Of a DNA stretch of 43,899 nt, positions 1 through 8,148 are shown piece by piece. This DNA comes from SIG440 sp045578305 (lineage in GTDB: Bacteria; Bacillota; Clostridia; Monoglobales; Monoglobaceae), in contig JAZNKA010000070.1 of assembly GCA_045578305.1 (NCBI GenBank), positions 1-43,899 on the forward strand. The letters run 5' to 3'. The position numbers were made by a program, and so were the translations under genes. How positions within the stretch are numbered: the stretch's first letter is position 1; each line of letters begins with the position of its first letter. The notes beneath the pieces were generated by a model, which had not been told where the DNA came from, did no database searches, and worked only from the letters and a program-made list of their open reading frames with translations.

Positions 1-68
1 GTATACTACTGTTTGGAAAATTTGTCAATACTTATTTTCAAAAAAATTAAAAATTTTTAAGGAATTAT

Positions 69-1655
69 TTATGAAATTGAGTCAAGGTAGTCTTCAATGT
101 TGCTTTTTATCACTGTAACACGCGGACCATAGATAACCTGAACGCCTGAACCGCTTTTGATAATACCTGAAGCACCACTTTCTTTAAGAAGCTTATCATC
201 AACAAGTGAGCTGTCTTTGACGGTTACTCTGAGGCGAGTTGCACAGCAGTCTAAGTTTGCGAGATTATCTTTGCCGCCAAGCCCTTCAACTATCATAGCG
301 GACTTGTCCTCTTTTGCAGCATTTACATCCTTTCGGGTATAAAGTCTGGTATCTGTTTCGTCATCTTCACGACCGGGAGTGACAAAGTTGAATTTTTTGA
401 TAAGATAGCGGAACAGGAAGTAGTATACGGCAAAGTATATAAGACCCACCCAGATAATATTAAGCCAATGCGTCTTGTCGTTGCCCTGCAGTATTCCAAA
501 AAGAAACAGGTCAATTACACCGCCCGAAAATGTCATACCAACGCCGACATTCAAAATGTGCATAATCATATATGCAAGACCGGCAAAAATACTGTGGATT
601 ACATAAAGAACGGGAGCCACAAAAAGAAAGGTAAATTCAATAGGTTCGGTTATACCGGTTATGACAGAGGTAAGTGCGGCAGATAGCAAAAGACCGCCTG
701 CTACTTTTTTCTTTGACGGCTTTGCCACGCTGTACATTGCAAGAGCAGCCCCGGGGAGACCAAATATCATAAGCGGGAATTTTCCGCTCATGAAGCGAGT
801 TGCCTCGACCGAAAATTCGGTTGTTGAGGGTGAGGCAAGCTGGGCAAAAAAGATGTTTTGTGCACCCATAATCGTTTGACCGTCTATCATCATGCTGCCG
901 CCAAGACCTGTCTGCCAGAATGGCATATAAAATACATGGTGAAGACCAAATGGGATAAGCGCGCGCTCGATGGTGCCGTAGATAAATGTTCCGAAATATC
1001 CCGAACTTAAAACAAGACCGCCAAGTGAATAAATTGCACGCTGGATATAAGGCCACACAAAATACATCAAAATACCAACCAGGATATAGGCAAAGGTTGA
1101 TATAATGGGAACAAATCTGACGCCGCCGAAGAAAGAAATCACCGACGGGAGCTGTATTTTGTAAAAGCGGTTGTGAAGTGCAGCAACGCCAAGCCCGACA
1201 ATTATACCTCCAAAAACACCCATCTCAAGCGACCGTATACCGACAACGTTGGCAACGGTACCTTCAAGCATAGCGCCTTCGGTAAGCTGACCGTTTATCG
1301 AAAGAAGGGTGGATATGGTCTGGTGCATAATGAAGAATGCGATTGCGGCTGACAAAACCGCAGTTCCGTGCTCTTTTTCTGCCATACCAAGTGCAACACC
1401 CATAGCAAAAATTATAGGCAAATTGGCAAAAACGATGCTTCCTGTCTGTGCCAGAATCTGCATTACAGAATTTAGGAATGTGCCGGGCCCCAAAATTGAG
1501 CCAAGGTTGTAAGTTTCGATGGTTGTCACGTTTGTAAGTGATGAGCCGATGCCCAGCAAAAGTCCAGCAATAGGTAAAAGAGCAATCGGCAGCATAAACG
1601 AACGGCCGACTCTTTGCAGTATGCTGAACGCTGAGTTTTGAGAAAGTTTTTTCAT
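69..1655 (-). CDS. ptsG: PTS glucose/N-acetylglucosamine-type EIICB permease
   Basis: Sugar-specific membrane component of the phosphotransferase system, importing and phosphorylating a hexose. The 528-residue protein begins with a multi-spanning EIIC domain (about residues 1-400), with the GITEPIEF signature typical of the Glc family. It ends in an EIIB domain (about 450-528) with the phosphorylation-site motif LDCCATRLRV; the active Cys is near residue 471. There is no fused EIIA, which fits the separate EIIA gene just upstream. I chose the ATG at 1655 because AAAGG lies upstream of it; an in-frame TTG nine bases earlier is too close to that site. It is the last gene of a ptsI-crr-ptsG operon. 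Glucose versus GlcNAc specificity cannot be decided by eye, so the symbol is by family. Nothing recognisable lies in the 68 bases beyond the stop. Confidence 0.9.
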   Translation of the reverse strand: MKKLSQNSAFSILQRVGRSFMLPIALLPIAGLLLGIGSSLTNVTTIETYNLGSILGPGTFLNSVMQILAQTGSIVFANLPIIFAMGVALGMAEKEHGTAVLSAAIAFFIMHQTISTLLSINGQLTEGAMLEGTVANVVGIRSLEMGVFGGIIVGLGVAALHNRFYKIQLPSVISFFGGVRFVPIISTFAYILVGILMYFVWPYIQRAIYSLGGLVLSSGYFGTFIYGTIERALIPFGLHHVFYMPFWQTGLGGSMMIDGQTIMGAQNIFFAQLASPSTTEFSVEATRFMSGKFPLMIFGLPGAALAMYSVAKPSKKKVAGGLLLSAALTSVITGITEPIEFTFLFVAPVLYVIHSIFAGLAYMIMHILNVGVGMTFSGGVIDLFLFGILQGNDKTHWLNIIWVGLIYFAVYYFLFRYLIKKFNFVTPGREDDETDTRLYTRKDVNAAKEDKSAMIVEGLGGKDNLANLDCCATRLRVTVKDSSLVDDKLLKESGASGIIKSGSGVQVIYGPRVTVIKSNIEDYLDSIS

Positions 1656-1676
1656 ATGATACAAATCCTTTCGTTG

Positions 1677-2150
1677 TTATATTTTGTATATAAAAGCTTT
1701 ATCCCCCGGGCTTATCGAGGTTGTTTCAACCAGGTTGCAGCTTGAAAGCTTGTCCGAATTGGTCACAACAACCATAGATACAGGGTTATAGCCGCTTTCT
1801 TTGATTCCATTGATATCTGCAATGACAAGAGGGGACCCTTTTTTTATACGGTCGCCTGTCTTGACTTTAGGTGTGAAAAATTTGCCCCCAAGCTTTACTG
1901 TGTCAAGGCCAATATGAACAAGAATTTCAAGTCCGTCATCACTTGTTATGCAGTATGCGTGAAGAGTTTTTGAGACTTCACTTATGGTCCCTGTTGCAGG
2001 ACTGAAAAAGTTGCCGTCGGTCGGCACAACAGCAAATCCGGGGCCCAAAATCTTTTTCGAAAAAACTTCGTCGGGGACAAGAGTGATGTCCATAATGTTG
2101 CCGCTTGCTATAGAGGCAAGATAGTGTTCTTTTTTTAAAAAATTAAACAT
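1677..2150 (-). CDS. crr: PTS glucose-specific EIIA component (Crr-like)
   Basis: Soluble EIIA(Glc) that accepts phosphate from HPr and passes it to the EIIB domain of the neighbouring permease. The 157-residue length is normal for the family. The active-site His is residue 79 in ILVHIGLDTV, with the partner His at residue 64. Translation most likely starts at the ATG at 2150 (MFNFLKKE), about 10 bases after an AAAGG site; a TTG at 2168 would overlap that site. It lies between ptsI and ptsG with gaps of about 20-25 bases, so co-transcription is expected. Confidence 0.93.
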   Translation of the reverse strand: MFNFLKKEHYLASIASGNIMDITLVPDEVFSKKILGPGFAVVPTDGNFFSPATGTISEVSKTLHAYCITSDDGLEILVHIGLDTVKLGGKFFTPKVKTGDRIKKGSPLVIADINGIKESGYNPVSMVVVTNSDKLSSCNLVETTSISPGDKAFIYKI

Positions 2151-2174
2151 AAATGAAAATCCTTTCAAAAATAA

Positions 2175-3794
2175 TTAGTCAAGTGTCCGTATGTTTTCGC
2201 GCAGCTTCAAAATATGCGAAGACGAAACCGACAACTCGTCGATTCCTATATTTATAAAGAATTCCGAAAGAGCGGGATCCGAAGCAAGCTCGCCGCAAAC
2301 CCCGACCCATTTGCCATGCTTGTGAGCATTTTCAGAAACTTTTTCAATCAGCCGTAAAACAGCAGGGTGCTTGACATCAATAAACGGCTCAAGACTGTGA
2401 TTTTGCCTGTCTGCTGCAAGAATGTACTGAGTAAGGTCATTTGTTCCAATGCTGAAAAAGTCAACCATCGGGGCAAGAAGGTCGGATATTATTGCGGCAG
2501 CAGGAGTTTCAATCATTATCCCGATTTTAATGTCTTCTTTAAAAGCTATTTTGTCAGCTCTAAGCTCTGATTTACATTCTTCAAGAAGTGATTTTGCACG
2601 GCTGACCTCGCTTTGGCTTACAATCATAGGAAACATAACAGAAATGTTTCCAAATGCTGATGCACGAAGAATAGCACGAAGCTGAGTTTTGAACATATCG
2701 GTATCTGTAAGACATATTCTTATTGCCCTGAAGCCAAGTGCCGGGTTTTCCTCGTCAGGCAGATTAAAGTAGCTGATTTTTTTATCAGCACCTATGTCCA
2801 GGGTCCTGATTATTACAGGCTTTCCACCCATTTTTTCGGCTACCTCTTTATATTTTAGAAACTGTTCATCTTCACTTGGAAAGTCGGTTTGTTCGAGATA
2901 CAGAAATTCGCTGCGAAAAAGTCCTACACCGCCGGCGTCGTTTGCTATTGCCGAAACTATGTCACGGGGACTGCTGATGTTGGCAAAAATGTCAATTGTT
3001 TTTCCGCTTTTGGTCTCGTTTGGTTTGCCACGAAGATTTTTCAAAAGTTCTGTCCGTTCTTCTTCCAAAGCTTTCCGCTGCCTGTAATCTTGGATTTTGT
3101 CATCATCGGGGTCTATATAAAGCGTACCGCTGTGTCCGTCTAAAATTGCCATTCTGCCATCAAGTGAAGGGTCAATTGCCCCTGTATTTATTATTGCGGG
3201 AATATTCATATTGCGGGCAAGAATTGCTGTGTGCGAATTTGACGAACCCTTGAATGTGACAAAACCCAGCACCTTGCTTGTATCAAACCTTACTGTTTCG
3301 CTTGGCGCAAGGTCAGATGCAATGACTATTGAAGGCTCCGAGAATTCACCGCTTGGTTTTTCGACACCACTAAGGATATTTACAAGTCGTTTTGATATAT
3401 CAAGGACATCTGCCGCTCGGGCGCGCATATATTCGTCACCCATTTCGCTAAAAGTTTTGGCAAATATGTCCGAGGTATAGCTGACAGCATATTCGGCGTT
3501 CACAGATTGTGTTTGTATCATATTGCATATTGCACCAAAATAATCCTCGTCATCAAGCATCATTATATGAATTTCAAAAACCTGAGCGTTTGCCTTTCCA
3601 ACATTTGCAACTGCTTTTTGGTAAAGCTCGCGAAGCTCTTTTTTTGCTTTTGTCTGGGCATCCCTAAATCTCAGAACTTCGTCTTTTATGTTGCTTATTT
3701 TTGTTCGCTTTATTATTTGATGCTCGTTTCCCCAAAAATGAAGTTTACCCATAGCAAGAGCGTTATACACGGATTTCCCATTTATTTCAATCAT
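2175..3794 (-). CDS. ptsI: PTS enzyme I (phosphoenolpyruvate-protein phosphotransferase)
   Basis: Cytoplasmic first enzyme of the PTS: it autophosphorylates from phosphoenolpyruvate and transfers to HPr. The protein is 539 residues (family about 570, so slightly short). The swivelling phospho-His domain carries SSNSHTAILAR with the phospho-acceptor His at residue 188. The PEP-binding barrel follows, with FRSEFLYLE, GFRAIR, SIGTNDLTQYILAADR and the catalytic Cys in WVGVCGELASD. The start is the ATG at 3794, preceded by AGGA about 13 bases away; the GTG at 3806 abuts that site. It is the first gene of the operon. No HPr gene accompanies it in this window, so HPr must be encoded elsewhere. Confidence 0.95.
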   Translation of the reverse strand: MIEINGKSVYNALAMGKLHFWGNEHQIIKRTKISNIKDEVLRFRDAQTKAKKELRELYQKAVANVGKANAQVFEIHIMMLDDEDYFGAICNMIQTQSVNAEYAVSYTSDIFAKTFSEMGDEYMRARAADVLDISKRLVNILSGVEKPSGEFSEPSIVIASDLAPSETVRFDTSKVLGFVTFKGSSNSHTAILARNMNIPAIINTGAIDPSLDGRMAILDGHSGTLYIDPDDDKIQDYRQRKALEEERTELLKNLRGKPNETKSGKTIDIFANISSPRDIVSAIANDAGGVGLFRSEFLYLEQTDFPSEDEQFLKYKEVAEKMGGKPVIIRTLDIGADKKISYFNLPDEENPALGFRAIRICLTDTDMFKTQLRAILRASAFGNISVMFPMIVSQSEVSRAKSLLEECKSELRADKIAFKEDIKIGIMIETPAAAIISDLLAPMVDFFSIGTNDLTQYILAADRQNHSLEPFIDVKHPAVLRLIEKVSENAHKHGKWVGVCGELASDPALSEFFINIGIDELSVSSSHILKLRENIRTLD

Positions 3795-3995
3795 TTTTAA
3801 AATCACATCCTAAGTGCAGTATCTTTAGGTTAGTATAGACAAAAAAAGAATAAACATACTTTTTAAAATGCAATTGTTTCTAAAAAAAAGTATCGATAAC
3901 CAATAAAGAATGAAAATCAATTTTTAAAAGGGATATTAAAACACTTGTCCGCATAATTATAAGTATATAAAAAGCAACACAGGAGGCGCGGAATT

Positions 3996-6620
3996 ATGGA
4001 AGGAGTAAGAGGACTTAGCGAAAAAGAGGTCCAGGTTTCGCAAGAAAAATATGGCAAGAACATTCTGACTAAAAAAGAGCGGTCAACTTTCTGGAAAAAA
4101 TACAGCGAAAAGTTTGAGGACCCAATTATTGTTATTTTGCTTGTAGCTTTGGGGATAAATGTCATATTCACCTTTTTGGGAAAAGCTGACTGGTTTGAAT
4201 GTTTTGGTATTTTTCTGTCGGTCTTGATTTCTACATTTGTAGGAACAATTTCGGAGTATAAAAATGAAGAAACTTTTCAAAAGATTCAGGAGGAAGCCGA
4301 AAAACGGAGCTGCAAGGTTTACCGGGATGAAAAGCTCACACAAATTGCTTGTGAAGATGTGGTTGTCGGGGATTTTATTCTTTTGCAAAGCGGTGATATG
4401 GTGCCTGCTGATGGTGTGGTATACGCAGGTGAAGTTATGGTGGATCAGTCTGCTCTGAACGGCGAAAACAAAGAAATCAAAAAAACTGCGGCAAACAACA
4501 AAGATAGTCAGATAATCGATTTTTGGGACAAGTCGAGTCTTTTAAGAGGAGTTGTTGCGTGCTCGGGGCAATGTATTATGAAGGTTACAAGGATTGGAGA
4601 TGAAACTGTATATGGAAGGCTTAACCGTGAGGCATCGGGCGAAGTGAGGAAAAGTCCGCTTCAGGTCAAACTTTCAGCTCTTGCAAAAAAGATAAGTATA
4701 TTTGGATATATCGGCGCAACTGCTATTATGGTTTTTTGTATGCTGGGACTGATACTCAAGCACACGGGCGGCGATGCAAGTATGCTGGGCGAGTATTTTT
4801 CGGACAAGGCACAGATTGCCTCGGATGCAATAAGCTCACTTATTTTGGGTATAACGGTAATTGTTGTGGCTGTTCCCGAGGGACTGCCTCTTATGATTGC
4901 GATAGTATGCTCACTTAATATGAAAAAGATGCTTAAAAGCAATGTGATGGTAAGAAAACTGATAGGGATTGAAACGGCGGGTAGCATCGATATATTGTTT
5001 TCGGACAAGACAGGGACCATAACCTGCGGAAGACTTGAGACAGTAAGCTTTGTTGACGGCAGAGGAAGTGAAGTGCATAGTTTTGACGGATTGAGTAACG
5101 AAATTAAAAAGCTTGTTTACATATCATCTGCCATAAACAGTGCGGCTAAATATTCGGGTAAAAAAGTTTTGGGCGGGAATGCTACCGAAAGGGCACTTTT
5201 GGAGTTTGTGCAAGGCTTTCCTCGTGCAGATATAAAAGTTCAAAAGCTTGACGAGATATTGTTTTCAAGTGAGAAAAAGTATTCAGTCGCGTGGGTTGAC
5301 GGGGATTTTAAAGGTGGTTTTATCAAGGGTGCACCCGAAAAAATTCTGGACAGATGCACAACCTTTTATGATGAATATGGGACAAAACAATCGCTTGTGA
5401 ATTTGTCTAAACTAAAAGAAAAAATTGAGAAAATGGCACGGCGGTCAATAAGAGTTCTTGCCCTTGCAACCGCCGAAAATCGAGGCGCAGACGAGCTTCC
5501 TGACAAAATGACACTTGTTGGCCTTGTTGGCATTCGCGACGAACTTCGAAAAGAGGTAAGGGATTCGGTTTTGGAGTTGAGTCGTGCAGGGATAAAAACT
5601 GTAATGATAACGGGCGACAAAAAGGAAACGGCGGTTGCGGTGGCAAAAGAAGCCGGAATCATTGACAGTGAAAGGTCATTGGTTTTGACTTCTGACGAGA
5701 TAAAGAATATGGATGATGCCGCGCTTAAAAATCTTATTCCTGATTTGAGAGTTGTGGCAAGGGCGTTGCCCACGGACAAAAGCCGTTTGGTCAGGCTTTC
5801 ACAGGAGAGAGGTATGGTTGCCGGAATGACAGGAGATGGGGTCAATGATTTGTCGGCACTCAAGCTCGCGGATGTCGGCTTTGCAATGGGGGCGGGTACA
5901 GATGTTGCAAAAGAGGCAGGAGACATAGTAATCCTTGACAACGATTTTTCGTCAATAAAAAAAGCCGTCCTTTACGGACGAACAATTTACAAAAGTATCA
6001 AGAAGTTTATAACATTCCAGATGACCATTAATATTGCGGCGGTTGCAGTGCTTATTCTGGGACCTATAGTAGGAATTGACAAGCCACTTGGGATAGTTCA
6101 GATGCTTTGGATAAATCTGGTTATGGACACCCTTGCTGCAATAGCTTTTGGAGGTGAGGCTCCGCTTCGAAAATATATGCTTGAAAAACCAAGAAAGCGT
6201 GATGAGGATATAATCGACAAAAAAATGTGGAGCGCAATAGGTGTGGGCGCAGTGTTTATCTCTGCGATAAGTGTGTTTATGTTTATTTCACAAGATATGT
6301 ACTATGCCTTTCGTGCGTCCGAGAATGATGTTGTTTTCTACACCGGTTATTTTAGTTATTTTGTGTTTTCGTGTATATTTAATGCGTTTAACACACGGAC
6401 GGACGAGGTCGATTTGTTTGACCATATCTCATTAAACAAGCCGTTTATAGCCATTATACTTTTGATTTGCGCAGTGCAGATATTTATGACTTATTTTGGC
6501 GGAGCGGTCATTGGAACGGCAGACCTTTCTGCAAAGGAATGGTCGATAGTGATTGTTATGGCGCTCCTTGTTATACCGGTTGACATTTTAAGGAAACTGA
6601 TTGTTGAAAAAGTGAAATAG
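3996..6620 (+). CDS. Calcium-translocating P-type ATPase (PMCA/SERCA-like)
   Basis: An 874-residue P2-type ATPase that exports Ca2+ at the cost of ATP. Visible motifs in order: the N-terminal cation-ATPase domain, the actuator domain with DQSALNGE, the M4 ion-site motif PEGLPL, the phosphorylation motif SDKTGTIT (Asp 337), the P-domain hinge MTGDGVNDLSALKLADVG, and M6 NLVMDTLAAIAFG, whose Asn and Asp match Ca2+ pumps. The M4 and M6 residues favour Ca2+ over Na+/K+ or heavy metals. A canonical AGGAGG lies nine bases before the ATG. It is monocistronic, divergent from the PTS operon and convergent with the radical SAM gene, and ends at a strong terminator. The transported ion is inferred from motifs only. 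Confidence 0.93.
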   Translation: MEGVRGLSEKEVQVSQEKYGKNILTKKERSTFWKKYSEKFEDPIIVILLVALGINVIFTFLGKADWFECFGIFLSVLISTFVGTISEYKNEETFQKIQEEAEKRSCKVYRDEKLTQIACEDVVVGDFILLQSGDMVPADGVVYAGEVMVDQSALNGENKEIKKTAANNKDSQIIDFWDKSSLLRGVVACSGQCIMKVTRIGDETVYGRLNREASGEVRKSPLQVKLSALAKKISIFGYIGATAIMVFCMLGLILKHTGGDASMLGEYFSDKAQIASDAISSLILGITVIVVAVPEGLPLMIAIVCSLNMKKMLKSNVMVRKLIGIETAGSIDILFSDKTGTITCGRLETVSFVDGRGSEVHSFDGLSNEIKKLVYISSAINSAAKYSGKKVLGGNATERALLEFVQGFPRADIKVQKLDEILFSSEKKYSVAWVDGDFKGGFIKGAPEKILDRCTTFYDEYGTKQSLVNLSKLKEKIEKMARRSIRVLALATAENRGADELPDKMTLVGLVGIRDELRKEVRDSVLELSRAGIKTVMITGDKKETAVAVAKEAGIIDSERSLVLTSDEIKNMDDAALKNLIPDLRVVARALPTDKSRLVRLSQERGMVAGMTGDGVNDLSALKLADVGFAMGAGTDVAKEAGDIVILDNDFSSIKKAVLYGRTIYKSIKKFITFQMTINIAAVAVLILGPIVGIDKPLGIVQMLWINLVMDTLAAIAFGGEAPLRKYMLEKPRKRDEDIIDKKMWSAIGVGAVFISAISVFMFISQDMYYAFRASENDVVFYTGYFSYFVFSCIFNAFNTRTDEVDLFDHISLNKPFIAIILLICAVQIFMTYFGGAVIGTADLSAKEWSIVIVMALLVIPVDILRKLIVEKVK

Positions 6621-6622
6621 CA

Positions 6623-6667
6623 AGTTATACTCCGCTCAGGTCAAAGGGCGGGGTATAGCTTTTTTTT
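6623..6667 (+). terminator. Rho-independent terminator of the Ca2+ ATPase gene
   Basis: A 13-bp stem (6623-6635 with 6648-6660, two G-U pairs, 12-base loop) is followed by eight T residues on the plus strand. It starts three bases after the ATPase stop codon. The whole stem also encodes the last codons and stop of the opposing radical SAM gene, so the element is both coding and regulatory. Confidence 0.85.
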
Positions 6668-7521
6668 GCGCTGCTTTTTTCTTGCATATAGCCATTTTTA
6701 AAGCCAAGTGATATTGCGGTATCAATTACCGAATTATATTCAAATGATGTGACTTTGCGGCAAAGCTCAGGATGATTTGCAAGTATGTCAAAGTTGGGGG
6801 TAAACTGACTCATCAAACTCAGGATAAAGCTGTCAGGTAAAACTTGGTCGGCGAGCTTTTGTAAAATTTCAATCGAATCTTTGCGGCATCCGGGCAAAAC
6901 AAGGTGGCGTATGATAACGCCTGACTTAAGAATTCCGTTTTCGTCAAATTTGGGATTGCCACAAATGTCAATCATTTTTTTTGCAGCCGAAAGCGAAATA
7001 TCAAAGTAGTCGGGAGCTTTGCTGTACTTTTGTGCGAGGTCTGCGTCTTTGTATTTTATGTCGGTCAAAAATATATCAATAATTCCGCGCAGGGATTCAA
7101 GCGTTTCCGGGCTTTCGTAGCCGCCTGTGTTGTAGACAAAGGGAATTTTGACAATATGTCGGACTTTTTTTATTGCAGCAACTATCTGCGGAACATAGGG
7201 AGTGGGAGATACGAGGTTTATGTTGTGAGCACCTTTTTCAAAAAGCTCTGCAAAAATTTCGCTCAAACGGTCAACAGAAACCTCTTTGCCAAAGCCCTCC
7301 TGGCTGATTTCAAAGTTCTGGCAGTAAACACATCTTAAGTTGCATCCACTAAAAAATACAGTCCCGCTGCCATTTGTGCCGCTTATGCACGGCTCTTCCC
7401 AATGATGCAGGGCCGCTCGCGCAATTTTGGGGTTTGGTGTTGCTTTGCAAAAACCGTGCGAGGAAAATCTGTCAATCTTACATTCGCGCGGGCAAAGTTT
7501 GCAATTTTTTAAACGCTCCAT
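6625..7521 (-). CDS. PflA-like radical SAM protein (COG1313 type)
   Basis: A 298-residue radical SAM protein. The SAM/4Fe-4S motif CNLRCVYC gives ligands Cys60, Cys64 and Cys67. An extra N-terminal Cys set (Cys7, Cys10, Cys14, Cys25) precedes it and may hold an auxiliary cluster, which is typical of the PflX/COG1313 'pyruvate formate-lyase activating enzyme-like' group rather than genuine PflA. No pyruvate formate-lyase gene is nearby, so the substrate is unknown. An ATG with AAGGA upstream supports the start, and a near-consensus promoter lies at 7558-7586. It is divergent from the MarR gene, which may co-regulate it. Confidence 0.85.
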   Translation of the reverse strand: MERLKNCKLCPRECKIDRFSSHGFCKATPNPKIARAALHHWEEPCISGTNGSGTVFFSGCNLRCVYCQNFEISQEGFGKEVSVDRLSEIFAELFEKGAHNINLVSPTPYVPQIVAAIKKVRHIVKIPFVYNTGGYESPETLESLRGIIDIFLTDIKYKDADLAQKYSKAPDYFDISLSAAKKMIDICGNPKFDENGILKSGVIIRHLVLPGCRKDSIEILQKLADQVLPDSFILSLMSQFTPNFDILANHPELCRKVTSFEYNSVIDTAISLGFKNGYMQEKSSAKKSYTPPFDLSGV

Positions 7522-7557
7522 ATTTCAAAATTCCTTTTCTTTTTTTCCTTATCTAAC

Positions 7558-7586
7558 AGTATATTTCAAACAACTTTTGCTGTCAA
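7558..7586 (-). promoter_or_regulatory. Sigma-A type promoter of the radical SAM gene
   Basis: On the minus strand TTGACA (7586-7581) is followed by exactly 17 bases and TATACT (7563-7558), ahead of the ATG at 7521. It lies back-to-back with the MarR promoter; the two -35 boxes are 21 bases apart. Confidence 0.8.
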
Positions 7587-7607
7587 TCACAAATTTTTAC
7601 AAAACTA

Positions 7608-7636
7608 TTGACAAAATTATACTTTGATGTTAAAAT
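7608..7636 (+). promoter_or_regulatory. Sigma-A type promoter of the MarR/acyl-CoA synthetase operon
   Basis: TTGACA (7608-7613), 17-base spacer, TAAAAT (7631-7636). The -10 box lies inside the first of two repeats that look like a repressor site, so binding there would block initiation. Confidence 0.85.
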
Positions 7637-7651
7637 AGTTTGAAGTTAAAA
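7623..7651 (+). promoter_or_regulatory. Candidate MarR operator: tandem imperfect palindromes
   Basis: Two copies of TTTGAnGTTAAAA (7623-7635 and 7639-7651) lie 16 bases apart. Each half-matches a TTTGA...TCAAA dyad, resembling sites known for FabT-type MarR regulators of fatty-acid genes. They cover the -10 box and the transcription start of the MarR gene. That the MarR protein binds here is inferred. Confidence 0.5.
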
Positions 7652-7671
7652 GTATTTTTGGAGGTGCAAAA

Positions 7672-8136
7672 ATGACCGACAAAGAAAAAGCTATGATAAA
7701 TCAGTTTTTTGTCAGGGTTTTCAACCAGATACTTTCGTGGGAGGAACAAAGCTTTAAAGAAATGGGAATTTCGGAGATAACACTCCGCGAGCTTCATGTT
7801 ATCGAGGCAGTATATTCTCTTATTGAAAAAGGTGAAAACCAAATGTCCGAGATTGCAAAATATCTTTCGATAACCCCCGGCTCGCTTACAACGGCAGTAA
7901 ATTGTCTTGTGAAAAAAGGTTATCTTGAGCGCGAAAGTCAGCCAAACGACAGACGCGTTGTAAAAATTGTACCTACAAAAGCGGCAGAAGAAGTAAACAA
8001 AATACACGAAGATCTTCACAAAGAAATGATTGATGGCGTAATGTCAAACATTGACGACAAAGATATGGGTGTAGTATTAAAAACCCTTGAGGGATTGAAT
8101 AAATTTTTTGGTGAAAACCAAACTTCAAGAAGATAG
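7672..8136 (+). CDS. MarR family transcriptional regulator, FabT-like
   Basis: A 154-residue winged-helix regulator. The central region shows the MarR pattern: SEIAKYLSITPGSLTTAVNCLVKKGYLER as helix-turn-helix, then the wing with the conserved PNDRR motif (residues about 60-105), flanked by dimerisation helices. GGAGGTG precedes the ATG. It is followed after 12 bases by an acyl-CoA synthetase gene, so the regulator probably responds to an acyl ligand and controls its own operon through the repeats at 7623-7651. Similarity to fatty-acid regulators of the FabT group is a judgement from sequence style and context. Confidence 0.9.
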   Translation: MTDKEKAMINQFFVRVFNQILSWEEQSFKEMGISEITLRELHVIEAVYSLIEKGENQMSEIAKYLSITPGSLTTAVNCLVKKGYLERESQPNDRRVVKIVPTKAAEEVNKIHEDLHKEMIDGVMSNIDDKDMGVVLKTLEGLNKFFGENQTSRR

Positions 8137-8148
8137 GAGAATATAAAA

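Noticed and set aside
637..1056. Open frame of 139 codons on the minus strand
   Set aside because: Lies wholly inside ptsG in another frame, without a family signature or ribosome site.
5366..5941. Open frame of 191 codons on the minus strand within the Ca2+ ATPase
   Set aside because: Ser/Thr/Pro/Ala-rich composition typical of the antisense of a real gene; the ATPase motifs on the plus strand are continuous.
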